DNA from: JAFCDQ01 sp964571335
Lineage (GTDB): Archaea; Nanobdellota; Nanobdellia; Woesearchaeales; ARS49
Reading direction: 5' to 3'
Length of the DNA stretch: 25,004 nucleotides
Assembly: GCA_964571335.1 (NCBI GenBank)
Contig: CAZNAM010000004.1
Coordinates: forward strand, 1 to 25,004
Shown: in pieces, positions 14,721 to 22,135 of the stretch
Layout of the letters: every line of letters starts with the position of its first letter
Numbering within the stretch: position 1 is the stretch's first letter
Made by a program: the position numbers and the translations under genes
The notes under the pieces: generated by a model
Database searches by the model: none
What the model was told of the DNA's origin: nothing
The model's input: only the letters and a program-made list of their open reading frames with translations

Positions 14721-14918
14721 CTATAAAAAAGGTGGAATAATTGCAAGAATCACAATTAAAATTATTCCTATAATTACAAAGAGAATTAAATAAATACGTT
14801 TATAATATTTTCCTAACAATGATTTCAAAGGGTTTTCAACAGATGTCATCACTTTCTGCATCATAATCTTAATTTGTTTATTTACATCAACTAAAGGAGG
14901 ATTTATTTTATTAGACAT
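14721..14918 (-). CDS. small tail-anchored membrane protein
   Basis: 65 residues, family not recognised. The N-terminal 40 residues are soluble and amphipathic (INPPLVDVNKQIKIMMQKVM); a single hydrophobic helix at the C-terminus (IYLILFVIIGIILIVILAII) ends in PPFL, so the protein is probably tail-anchored with its N-terminus in the cytoplasm. It is too unlike Sec61 gamma to call it SecE. The ATG lies 5 bases after the leucyl-tRNA synthetase stop, and GAGTGATG across that stop resembles a Shine-Dalgarno, so translation is coupled to leuS. It converges on the SRP RNA gene. Confidence 0.65.
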   Translation of the reverse strand: MSNKINPPLVDVNKQIKIMMQKVMTSVENPLKSLLGKYYKRIYLILFVIIGIILIVILAIIPPFL

Positions 14919-14923
14919 TTACA

Positions 14924-17614
14924 TCACTCGACTAGAACCCCAGGTTTCCCAGGCATTGCTTGCTTTGCCTTTATTTCTTTACTTCCTTCTGCTCTCTCTA
15001 TAATCAATTCACAATCAAATTCCTGCATTATCTCTTTTTTTGCTTCTTCTAATGTTTCAATTTCTTTCTCAGCATCTAAAATATATTCAGGTATTTTGCT
15101 TGGTTCTTTTATTATTTTAGGTATTAAATTTTTCAATTCTTGTCCGTAAATTTTAAGATCAGAACCCATCAGTTCTTTCATAATAACTCCAACATCTCTT
15201 GTTTTATTCAGCAGTTCTTTCATTTTCTTAAAGAAAGCAAATTTCCATTCTGGTGAAATAAATAATTTAACTGATTTAATTTCACTCATCTTAGCTAATT
15301 CTTTTACTTTTGCTATATCTGCAATTACTGAGCTTACTAATTCTTCGCATGCTTCTGCTTCGACGTCTATTTTGCTCATATCATATTTTGGCCAATCAAC
15401 AATAGAAACAAACCCTTCCCCTTTAACTTTCTTCCACATCTCTTCTGCAGTATGTGGTGCAAAAGGACACAATAAAACAATCAAATCGCGCAATACTTCA
15501 TTGTAAACTTCTAGATTAACAGATTCTTCTTTATACTTATTCATTGCAGAAACTAGATTCATCAATTCTCCGACAGAACGAGATAATTCCAAAGAATCAA
15601 GTGATTCAGTTACTTTTTTTATTGTTCTGTGTAATTTTCCAACCATCATTTTTTCTTTGTTGTCAAATTCTTTCTTAACAAATTTTGGTTTTTCAGTTAA
15701 TCTTTCTGTTCTATTCAAAAATCTATATATTCCAGCAACTCCTTTGTCGCTCCATTCTAATTCTTTTTCAGGAAGTGCTGCAAATAGCATGAATACTCTT
15801 GCAGTATCTGGACCATATTGATCTATTATTTTCATTGGATCAACTACATTTCCAAGAGACTTGGACATTTTTGCTCCATCTTTTGTAACCATTCCTTGTG
15901 TCATAAGTTTTTTTATTGGCTCATCAAATTCAACTAAATCAAGATCTCTCAATGCTTTTGTGAAGAATCTTGCATACATTAAGTGTCCTACTGCATGCTC
16001 TATTCCTCCTATGTATTGGTCTATTGGCATCCAGTATTGTACTTTTTTCTTGTCAAATGGTTTTTTGTCATAATGCGGACTGCAGTATCTTAAGAAATAC
16101 CATGAGCTGTCAATAAATGTGTCCATTGTGTCTGTTTCTCTTCTCGCAATTCCTCCACATTTTGGACATTTACAATCAATAAACTTCTTGCTTGTTTTTA
16201 TTGGATTTCCTTCTCCTGTAAATTTTACATCAGTAGGTAATATCACAGGCAAGTTCTCTTCTTTTTCTGGAACTATTCCGCATTTATCACAATATATTAC
16301 AGGTATTGGTGTTCCCCAGTATCTTTGTCTTGATATTAACCAGTCTTTTAGTTTGTAGTTTATTGTTCTTTTTCCCCATTTCTTTTGTTCTATCCATTTT
16401 GATATTTCTTCTATTGCTTTTTTGCTGTCCATTCCATCAAATCGCGAAGAATTTGTCATTATTCCTTCTTCCACAAAAGCTTTTCTCATTTCAGAAGTTT
16501 GCAATTTTTTTCCTTTTGGTTGTATTACAACTTTCATAGGAAGATCATATTTTTTTGCAAAATCAAAATCTCTTTGGTCATGTGTTGGAACTGCCATTAC
16601 TGCTCCTGTTCCATAGTCCATCAATGCATAATCTGCAATCCATAAAGGACATTTTTCTCCATTTACTGGATTGATGAAATATTTTCCTAAAAAGATTCCA
16701 TTTTTTTCTTTTCCTTCTGCTGTTCTTTCTATCACTGGTTTTTTTATTGTTTCTTTTACGAATTTCATTACTTTTTTTTCTTGTTTTGTTCCTTTAACTA
16801 ATTCTGTCACAAGAGGATGTTCCACTGCTAAAACAAGATAAGTGACTCCAAAGATTGTATCAGCTCTTGTTGTAAATGTTGATATTTTCTTTCCAATCAA
16901 TTTATCATTCTCATCAACAATCTCAAAATTTATTTCTGTTCCATGGCTTTTTCCTATCCAGTTTCTTTGCATTATTTTTACTGGTTCAGGCCATTCATTC
17001 AAAGTATCTAAATCATTCAAAAGTTCTTCTGCATATTTTTTTGTATTGATGTACCATTGTTCAAGATGTTTCAGTTCTACTTCACTTTTGCATCTCCAGC
17101 ATTTTCCTTGTTCTACTTGTTCATTTGCTAATACTGTCTTGCACTCAGGACACCAGTTGATTAATCCTTCTTTTCTGTATGCTAATTTATTTTTTATGAA
17201 TTGTAGAAATAACCATTGTGTCCATCTGTAATATTCTGGTTTACAGGTTATTATTTCTCTGCTCCAATCATATGATAATCCAAGAAGTTTTTGTTGTTCT
17301 TGTATTCCTTTGATATTTTTTTCTGTATATTTTGCCGGGTTTGCTTTGTTTTTTATTGCTGCATTTTCTGCAGGTAATCCAAATGAATCATATCCCATAG
17401 GATAAAGCACATTAAATCCTTGCATTCGTTTGTATCTCGCATATGCATCTCCTATTGAATAATTTCTTACATGCCCCATGTGCAGGTATCCACTTGGGTA
17501 TGGAAACATTTCTATGCAGTAGAATTTTGTTTTTTTGTTGTCTTCTTTTGCTTCAAAGATTTTTGCTTTTTCCCATTTCTTTTGCCATTTTATGGCTATT
17601 TCTTTATGGTTCAT
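14924..17614 (-). CDS. leuS: leucyl-tRNA synthetase, bacterial-type body with archaeal-like C-terminal domain
   Basis: 896 residues; charges tRNA-Leu. Signatures: YPSGYLHMGHVRNYSIGDA (HIGH motif HMGH, 45-48), a zinc knuckle CPEC...CWRC (155-175), the CP1 editing domain with TTRADTIFGVTY (248-259) and GTGAVMAVPTHDQRD (335-349, with the catalytic Asp), a second Cys set CDKC...CKCPKC (442-486), DTMDTFIDSSWYFLRY (495-510), and AKMSKSLGNVVDP (KMSKS, 582-586). These blocks are those of bacterial LeuRS, not the archaeal/eukaryotic type. The bacterial leucine-specific insert before KMSKS is absent. The C-terminus (about 755-896: KLFISPEWKFAFFKK, KIYGQELKNLIPKI, AKQAMPGKPGVLVE) looks like the archaeal LeuRS C-terminal tRNA-binding region and lacks the bacterial VNGKVR domain. 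The start at 17614 is near-leaderless. Confidence 0.94.
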   Translation of the reverse strand: MNHKEIAIKWQKKWEKAKIFEAKEDNKKTKFYCIEMFPYPSGYLHMGHVRNYSIGDAYARYKRMQGFNVLYPMGYDSFGLPAENAAIKNKANPAKYTEKNIKGIQEQQKLLGLSYDWSREIITCKPEYYRWTQWLFLQFIKNKLAYRKEGLINWCPECKTVLANEQVEQGKCWRCKSEVELKHLEQWYINTKKYAEELLNDLDTLNEWPEPVKIMQRNWIGKSHGTEINFEIVDENDKLIGKKISTFTTRADTIFGVTYLVLAVEHPLVTELVKGTKQEKKVMKFVKETIKKPVIERTAEGKEKNGIFLGKYFINPVNGEKCPLWIADYALMDYGTGAVMAVPTHDQRDFDFAKKYDLPMKVVIQPKGKKLQTSEMRKAFVEEGIMTNSSRFDGMDSKKAIEEISKWIEQKKWGKRTINYKLKDWLISRQRYWGTPIPVIYCDKCGIVPEKEENLPVILPTDVKFTGEGNPIKTSKKFIDCKCPKCGGIARRETDTMDTFIDSSWYFLRYCSPHYDKKPFDKKKVQYWMPIDQYIGGIEHAVGHLMYARFFTKALRDLDLVEFDEPIKKLMTQGMVTKDGAKMSKSLGNVVDPMKIIDQYGPDTARVFMLFAALPEKELEWSDKGVAGIYRFLNRTERLTEKPKFVKKEFDNKEKMMVGKLHRTIKKVTESLDSLELSRSVGELMNLVSAMNKYKEESVNLEVYNEVLRDLIVLLCPFAPHTAEEMWKKVKGEGFVSIVDWPKYDMSKIDVEAEACEELVSSVIADIAKVKELAKMSEIKSVKLFISPEWKFAFFKKMKELLNKTRDVGVIMKELMGSDLKIYGQELKNLIPKIIKEPSKIPEYILDAEKEIETLEEAKKEIMQEFDCELIIERAEGSKEIKAKQAMPGKPGVLVE

Positions 17615-17640
17615 TATAGTTTTAGAAGATAAGAATGAAT

Positions 17641-17648
17641 TTTATAAA
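17641..17648 (-). promoter_or_regulatory. TATA box of leuS
   Basis: TTTATAAA is centred at 17644.5, about 30 nt before the leuS ATG at 17614. It predicts a leader of only about 4 nt and makes leuS independent of the ribosomal operon ending at 17651. Confidence 0.5.
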
Positions 17649-17650
17649 GT

Positions 17651-18214
17651 TTACCATCCTTTTTTTATCAATTCCATTACTTTCTGAGAAATAATTGGTT
17701 TTCCTGTTCCGTCATCTAAATACCTATATGGCATTATTGTTGTGAGGTTATCTTCTATTTCTATTTCAGGATCATCAACAAATTTAATATCTGAAATGTT
17801 CATTCCATTTAGTATTTTCCACACAACTATACTTGCTGTGTCTGTACTCATCTGTTTTTTTCCTAGATTTCTTGTTTCACAATTAATCTGAGAACTCAAT
17901 AATTTTTCTGTTTTCTTGTCAGGAGGATTATTCCCTAATATTCCTCCTATTACAAAATAATCAAATTTTTCTTTATCAGAAGAAATCAACTCTTTATCAG
18001 ATTCTGGATCCAAAACACAAAACCTAAGAGAAGGATTTTCTGCTTGTATCTCTTTTACAAATTTTTTCTCACATTCTGCAAAATTTAGTTTATTAAAATC
18101 AGAAATATTTGTGAAAAGAATATTTTCTTTTCCAATAATCTTAACTATATTCTCATATTCTGCTAGACTCCACTCATAAAATTCAGGATCTATATGTTCC
18201 AATATTAACTTCAT
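17651..18214 (-). CDS. SPOUT-fold methyltransferase, DUF431/Sfm1-like
   Basis: 187 residues of the DUF431 family, SPOUT-fold SAM-dependent methyltransferases. The yeast member Sfm1 methylates an arginine of ribosomal protein S3; archaeal members have no assigned substrate that I can name. Visible family blocks are LILEHIDPEFYEWSLAEYENI at the N-terminus, CVLDPESDKEL, the knotted core FDYFVIGGILGNNPPDKKT (about 84-102), NLGKKQMSTDTASIVVWKI (116-134) and MPYRYLDDGTGKP. The ATG overlaps the rpoN stop as ATGA, making this the last gene of the ribosomal protein operon and suggesting a ribosomal substrate. Confidence 0.85.
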   Translation of the reverse strand: MKLILEHIDPEFYEWSLAEYENIVKIIGKENILFTNISDFNKLNFAECEKKFVKEIQAENPSLRFCVLDPESDKELISSDKEKFDYFVIGGILGNNPPDKKTEKLLSSQINCETRNLGKKQMSTDTASIVVWKILNGMNISDIKFVDDPEIEIEDNLTTIMPYRYLDDGTGKPIISQKVMELIKKGW

Positions 18215-18408
18215 GTTTTTTTGAATTTAGCAAGAGTATCTATCAGGTCTACATGTCCTAAGAATATTGACCTGCAACAGTATCTAGTTATATTCAAGTC
18301 GTCCAATATATCTTTTACGTTTTCTCCTCTTTCTGCTCTTTGTTTAAATTCTTCCCATAAATGAGCTATTGGTTTCCCGCAACTCCAGCATCTTATTGGT
18401 ATTATCAT
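18211..18408 (-). CDS. rpoN: RNA polymerase subunit N
   Basis: 65 residues, normal length for this small zinc-binding subunit (Rpb10 homologue), which helps assemble the RpoD-RpoL platform. The N-terminal MIIPIRCWSCGKPIAHLWEEF carries the CxxC pair and RYCCRSIFLGHVDLID the paired cysteines completing the zinc site, the invariant family pattern. The Shine-Dalgarno AGGTGAT overlaps the rps9 stop codon, so initiation is coupled to termination of S9. It is followed by the overlapping methyltransferase gene. Confidence 0.97.
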   Translation of the reverse strand: MIIPIRCWSCGKPIAHLWEEFKQRAERGENVKDILDDLNITRYCCRSIFLGHVDLIDTLAKFKKT

Positions 18409-18415
18409 TTTTTAA

Positions 18416-18811
18416 TCACCTGTATGATTTTTGCCTTTTACTTCTGGCTTTTCCGTGTGTATTTGGTTTTCTTCCTTCTCTTCTTCTTACATCTGCTACT
18501 AATAATGTTCTATCATAGTTTAAAAATGATTTTAGTAATTTTTTGTCAAATTTAGACAATGCTTTTGCTATTGCTAATCTTATTGCATCTGCTTGTCCGT
18601 TTGGTCCGCCACCTTTAACATTTATATCTATATTTATTTTTTTCATTGTTGGACCTGCAATTATCAATGGTTCTTCTATTCTTTTTCTGTACATATTTGT
18701 TGGATAAGTAGATAATTCTCTTTTGTTAAGTGTTATTCTTCCATCTCCTTCAGTTATTGTTGCTCTTGCAACTGCACTTTTTCTTGTTCCTATTTCTTGT
18801 ATGGGTTTCAT
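18416..18811 (-). CDS. rps9: ribosomal protein S9 (uS9)
   Basis: 131 residues of the small-subunit head protein whose C-terminal tail reaches the tRNA sites. IGTRKSAVARATITEGDGRITLN near the N-terminus and the terminal basic tail REGRKPNTHGKARSKRQKSYR are diagnostic. The frame extends upstream to 18835, but the ATG at 18811 is chosen: it overlaps the L13 stop as ATGA and is preceded by a strong TAGGAGGA Shine-Dalgarno. Confidence 0.97.
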   Translation of the reverse strand: MKPIQEIGTRKSAVARATITEGDGRITLNKRELSTYPTNMYRKRIEEPLIIAGPTMKKINIDINVKGGGPNGQADAIRLAIAKALSKFDKKLLKSFLNYDRTLLVADVRRREGRKPNTHGKARSKRQKSYR

Positions 18812-19236
18812 AATTTTCCTCCTAAGTGCCTGCAAACATCAAGTATGGTGCATTTTTTCATTACTGGTAATTTATCTGAAATTATTGTTTTAAGTATTTT
18901 TAGATTTTTATCTTTAAACTTGTCTGGTATTGATATATAACACATCACTCTTTTTAATGCTTCTTTTCCTCTTGGTTTTTTGTGTGGAAGCATTCTTTTT
19001 ATTACTTTTCTGACAAATCTATCTGGAAGTCTTGGAACATATGGTCCTTTAGTTGGTTGTCCTTTTTCAGATAAAGTATGTTTATATCTTTCTTTTGCAT
19101 TTTTTGGGTCGCCGCTGATAACTATTTTTTCACAGTTAAAAACATTTACAGTCTTGCCTAATAATGCTTGTTTAGCTGCATAACTGCTTAATCTTCCAAG
19201 GATGCAATTTTTTCCGTCTATGTTTATTTCTTCCAT
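18808..19236 (-). CDS. rpl13: ribosomal protein L13 (uL13)
   Basis: 142 residues of a large-subunit protein. INIDGKNCILGRLSSYAAKQALLGKTVNVFNCEKIVISG is the conserved N-terminal fold and KGPYVPRLPDRFVRKVIKRMLPHKKPRGKEALKR the central archaeal/eukaryotic-type block with the L13 signature. Length is normal. It starts 8 bases after the L18e stop and overlaps rps9 by four bases. Confidence 0.97.
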   Translation of the reverse strand: MEEINIDGKNCILGRLSSYAAKQALLGKTVNVFNCEKIVISGDPKNAKERYKHTLSEKGQPTKGPYVPRLPDRFVRKVIKRMLPHKKPRGKEALKRVMCYISIPDKFKDKNLKILKTIISDKLPVMKKCTILDVCRHLGGKL

Positions 19237-19244
19237 TTTTTATT

Positions 19245-19607
19245 TTATCCTATGATTCTGATATCTTTTCCTTTTGGATTTTTTTTCAGTAATTCTTCTA
19301 TTGTTATTGCTTTGCTTTTTGCGTCTGTTATTATTTTTTTTGCTCCTTCACTGAATGAAAAAGCTGCTATTGTAATATTATGATCAAGATTTCCTGTTCC
19401 TAATACTTTTCCCGGTACAACAATAATTTCATTTTTTTTTGTGTGCTGATTTATTCTGTTTATATTTACTGCTCTTCTGTTTCTTGTTGGTTTTTCTAAG
19501 TCATCAGCAATTCTTTTCCAGATTTTAGCCTTCTCAGTATATGAAACTTTTCTGAGTTCTAGTATAAGTTCTTTTAATTCTGGATTTGTTGGTCCTGTTC
19601 TGTTCAT
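19245..19607 (-). CDS. rpl18e: ribosomal protein L18e (eL18)
   Basis: 120 residues of an archaeal/eukaryotic-specific large-subunit protein related in fold to L15. TGPTNPELKELILELRKVSYTEKAKIWKRIADDLEKPTRNRRAVN is the diagnostic N-terminus, followed by VVPGKVLGTGNLDHNITIAAFSFS. It lies between rpoD and rpl13 in standard archaeal order. A 46-base gap separates it from rpoD, the largest gap in the operon, without an obvious TATA box of its own. Confidence 0.97.
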   Translation of the reverse strand: MNRTGPTNPELKELILELRKVSYTEKAKIWKRIADDLEKPTRNRRAVNINRINQHTKKNEIIVVPGKVLGTGNLDHNITIAAFSFSEGAKKIITDAKSKAITIEELLKKNPKGKDIRIIG

Positions 19608-19653
19608 TTTTTCTCTTTGTCTGTGTTTTATTTTTAGTTTTTTATTTGAATTA

Positions 19654-20430
19654 TTATTTTATTTTTTCTTCAAATTCTTTGAAGATGTTTATGATTTGAT
19701 CTGCCGCATTTGACAGCATTTCTTTCGGAGTTAATTGTCCCCATGGTTCAATATGTAATGTTATGTTTGAATTATCATATTCTATTTTTACTATTTCGTT
19801 ATTCACACCTTCGCAAGCATCATATAAATTATATTTTTCAATTAATTTAGCGTCTATTTTTTCATCTTTGGTGAATATTTCTTTTGGATATTTTTCTTTA
19901 AATTGTTCAAATTCTTTGTAATTATTATTTACTGTAACTTTTGGTTTGAATGTGTGCCATATCATGGCAGGAGTATATTTTGTATGTGTTATCCCTCTTC
20001 CTAATTTTACTGTTGCTTGAAACTCAATACTTTGCCCTTTTATCAGTTTAGCTAAAATAGTTGTTGGATGTGCTGGCACTATTTTTGGATCTTTACTTTT
20101 TATATCAGATGCATATACTGTTTTTGGACCTGTCACTTTCAATGATACTATGGTTTGACATTTTGCACATCCTTCTCCTTTACAAGTACATTCTTCTAGA
20201 AGATTATATCCTTTTAAATCTGTTTTAAAGACTAGCAATCCTAATCTATGTGCCAAAACTTCATCATATAAAGCTGAAGAGTTTTGAAAAAATGTGACTT
20301 CATCTATTGCCATTGTTGGAACAAGATCTATTACAGCCCTTCTTATTGTATTAATAAAAACAGGATCTGTTTTTTTGAATTCCACTGAAGTTACTCCGGT
20401 GTTTTTATCTTTAGATACGTTTTCTATCAT
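19654..20430 (-). CDS. rpoD: RNA polymerase subunit D
   Basis: 258 residues; the Rpb3/alpha-like subunit that pairs with RpoL to seed polymerase assembly. The dimerisation domain has FINTIRRAVIDLVPTMAIDEV and DEVLAHRLGLLVF. The insert has CTCKGEGCAKC with Cys 81, 83, 88 and 91, matching the zinc loop of eukaryotic Rpb3. Many archaeal RpoD proteins instead carry a ferredoxin-like iron-sulfur site further on; the corresponding region here (about 195-215) retains one Cys, so that cluster is probably absent. HTKYTPAMIWHTFKP and HIEPWGQLTPKEML complete the family blocks. The ATG overlaps the S11 stop as ATGA, after a GGAAGGAGAG Shine-Dalgarno. Confidence 0.96.
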   Translation of the reverse strand: MIENVSKDKNTGVTSVEFKKTDPVFINTIRRAVIDLVPTMAIDEVTFFQNSSALYDEVLAHRLGLLVFKTDLKGYNLLEECTCKGEGCAKCQTIVSLKVTGPKTVYASDIKSKDPKIVPAHPTTILAKLIKGQSIEFQATVKLGRGITHTKYTPAMIWHTFKPKVTVNNNYKEFEQFKEKYPKEIFTKDEKIDAKLIEKYNLYDACEGVNNEIVKIEYDNSNITLHIEPWGQLTPKEMLSNAADQIINIFKEFEEKIK

Positions 20431-20828
20431 ACTCTCCTTCCTCTCCTTCCACCTTTTTTTCTACATCCACCATGCGGCAAAGGAGTTACATCTTCTATTA
20501 ATCCTATTCTTAATCCTGTTCTACTCAATGCCCTTATTGCAGCTTGTGCTCCAGGTCCTGGATTTGTTGGTCCATTATGTCCCCCTGGTGCTCTTACTTT
20601 TACATGCACTCCTCTTATTCCTTTATCTTTTATTATTTCTGCAACTCTTTTCGCAGCCATCATCGCAGCAGTTGGACTGCTTTCAAGTCTATTTGACTTT
20701 ACCATCATTCCTCCGCTTGCAACTCCCAATGTTTGACTTCCTGTTATGTCTGTTACATGGATGATTGTATCATTATATGAAGAATAAATATGTGCAACTC
20801 CCCATCTTAATTGTTGATCTATTCTCAT
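20427..20828 (-). CDS. rps11: ribosomal protein S11 (uS11)
   Basis: 133 residues of a small-subunit platform protein. WGVAHIYSSYNDTIIHVTDITG, the serine/threonine-containing ASGGMMVKSNR and the C-terminal VRAPGGHNGPTNPGPGAQAAIRALSR plus DVTPLPHGGCRKKGGRRGRRV are the universal S11 signatures. Start and stop each overlap the neighbouring gene (rps4, rpoD) as ATGA, so the three are translationally coupled. Confidence 0.98.
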   Translation of the reverse strand: MRIDQQLRWGVAHIYSSYNDTIIHVTDITGSQTLGVASGGMMVKSNRLESSPTAAMMAAKRVAEIIKDKGIRGVHVKVRAPGGHNGPTNPGPGAQAAIRALSRTGLRIGLIEDVTPLPHGGCRKKGGRRGRRV

Positions 20829-21508
20829 TTTTTAGTTCCAGCTCCTTGTTTTTTGTTATCTTTAGATTTATTTTCTTTTTTTTGTTCTTTTCTTTTATCT
20901 GTTTTACCTGTTTTCCTATTTTGTTTCTTATATTTTGTTTCTTTTTTATTTTCTTTATCTTCTTTATCTTCTTTTTTTTCCATAGGATTCTCTTTTACTA
21001 TTGCTCTTTCTGCATGTTCAGGATTTGATAATTTTGATTTATTTGTAAATTCTATTTGTGATTCTTCTTTAAGTGTGATAATATTGCTTGGTGATGTTAT
21101 TTTCTTATCTTCTACCATTATGTGTTCATGAGTAATAAACTGTCTTGCTTGTTTCATAGTTTTTGCATATCCTTTTCTATAAACTAAAGTTTGTAATCTT
21201 CTTTCCATTATGTCTTTTATTTGTAATTCAAGAACATCTTCAACTTTTGCAGAGGTAGAGAATAATCCTAATCTTGCTAATCTGTTAATAAGTTGTTTTT
21301 TTTCTTTTTCTGCTTGTTCTGTTATAGATACAATAAGTTTTTTAGCTTGACTTGTGAATTTTTTTAATACTGAGATCATCTTCCATAATTCTTGTTTATT
21401 CTTCAGGCTATAGTCTTTCATCAATATTTTTTCTTCATCTAATCTTGATTTTTGCCAAGGATGTCTTGGTCCTGAATATTTTTTCCTGATTCTTTTTGGA
21501 TCTCCCAT
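20825..21508 (-). CDS. rps4: ribosomal protein S4 (uS4) with long lysine-rich tail
   Basis: 227 residues. S4 nucleates assembly of the small subunit by binding the 5' domain of 16S rRNA. The core is archaeal-type: GDPKRIRKKYSGPRHPWQKSRLDEE at the N-terminus and the S4 RNA-binding domain (about 102-155), with RRLQTLVYRKGYAKTMKQARQFITHEHI. From about residue 175 to 227 the sequence is almost only Lys, Glu, Asp, Asn, Gln and Thr. This tail lies beyond the usual archaeal end and is likely disordered, perhaps an RNA-contacting extension. The last codons overlap rps11. Confidence 0.96.
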   Translation of the reverse strand: MGDPKRIRKKYSGPRHPWQKSRLDEEKILMKDYSLKNKQELWKMISVLKKFTSQAKKLIVSITEQAEKEKKQLINRLARLGLFSTSAKVEDVLELQIKDIMERRLQTLVYRKGYAKTMKQARQFITHEHIMVEDKKITSPSNIITLKEESQIEFTNKSKLSNPEHAERAIVKENPMEKKEDKEDKENKKETKYKKQNRKTGKTDKRKEQKKENKSKDNKKQGAGTKK

Positions 21509-21517
21509 TTTATAGCC

Positions 21518-21976
21518 TCATCTCTTCTTTCCTGCGTGTTTAACTCCTACAACTTTTCCTTTGTTCTTTCTGAAGTTTGATTTTGTTCTTTGTCCTCTTG
21601 ATGGTAATCCAGACATATGTCTTATTCCTCTATAACATTTTATTTTCTTCAATCTTTTCAAATCTGTATCTTTTAAAAACATAAGATCATTTGATACTTT
21701 GTGTGATGTTTCTCCTGTTTCTGGATCTTTTCTTCTGTTTAGCATCCATTCAGGAATTCCATTTTGATGTGGATTGTAAAGAACTTCTTCAATTTGTTTT
21801 ATTTGTTTTTCTTCTAATGCTCCAACTTTTAGTGCAGCATCTATTTTCAGGATTCTGCATACTGCATTGGATATCATTTTGCCGACGCCTTTTATTTTTG
21901 TTAATCCTATGATTATTTGTTTTTGACCTTCCAAGTCTGTGTTTGCGACTCTTACTAAATGTTTTAGTTCTGCCAT
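21518..21976 (-). CDS. rps13: ribosomal protein S13 (uS13)
   Basis: 152 residues of the small-subunit head protein that contacts the large subunit and P-site tRNA. LVRVANTDLEGQKQIIIGLTKIKGVGKMISNAVCRIL is the helix-two-turn-helix region and LKRLKKIKCYRGIRHMSGLPSRGQRTKSN the conserved C-terminal block. First gene of the nine-gene minus-strand operon. Its ATG lacks a strong Shine-Dalgarno; the nearest purine run (TTGGAG) lies further upstream in a leader of about 75 nt that carries a hairpin. Confidence 0.97.
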   Translation of the reverse strand: MAELKHLVRVANTDLEGQKQIIIGLTKIKGVGKMISNAVCRILKIDAALKVGALEEKQIKQIEEVLYNPHQNGIPEWMLNRRKDPETGETSHKVSNDLMFLKDTDLKRLKKIKCYRGIRHMSGLPSRGQRTKSNFRKNKGKVVGVKHAGKKR

Positions 21977-22010
21977 TTTTTATTTTTTGATTATTTTTAA
22001 TTACTCCAAG

Positions 22011-22039
22011 AAAGCTGTTTAGCTCACCCTAAACGCTTT
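22011..22039 (-). promoter_or_regulatory. leader hairpin of the ribosomal protein operon
   Basis: Read on the minus strand, AAAGC-GTTTAG pairs with CTAAAC and GCTTT around a GGTGAG loop, with one bulged A: 11 base pairs ending about 35 bases before the rps13 ATG. It lies inside the leader predicted from the TATA box at 22075-22082, where autogenous r-protein control would be expected. The binding protein cannot be told from sequence. Confidence 0.5.
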
Positions 22040-22074
22040 CACTCGGGCAATAACACTCAAAATCAGCATTTCAC

Positions 22075-22082
22075 TTATAAAT
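22075..22082 (-). promoter_or_regulatory. TATA box of the ribosomal protein operon
   Basis: Minus-strand ATTTATAA is centred at 22078.5 and would start transcripts near 22052, giving a leader of about 75 nt. A second TTTATAAA at 22105-22112 could start a longer one. Unlike most promoters in the window, neither yields a leaderless mRNA. Confidence 0.5.
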
Positions 22083-22135
22083 GTTTCGCTCACAGAGTTT
22101 GTTTTTTATAAATTCAAAGAAATCTATTTACTAAA

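Noticed and set aside
14721..14918. SecE/Sec61 gamma
   Set aside because: The single C-terminal helix is superficially similar, but the amphipathic pre-helix segment and conserved Pro/Lys pattern of SecE are not visible.
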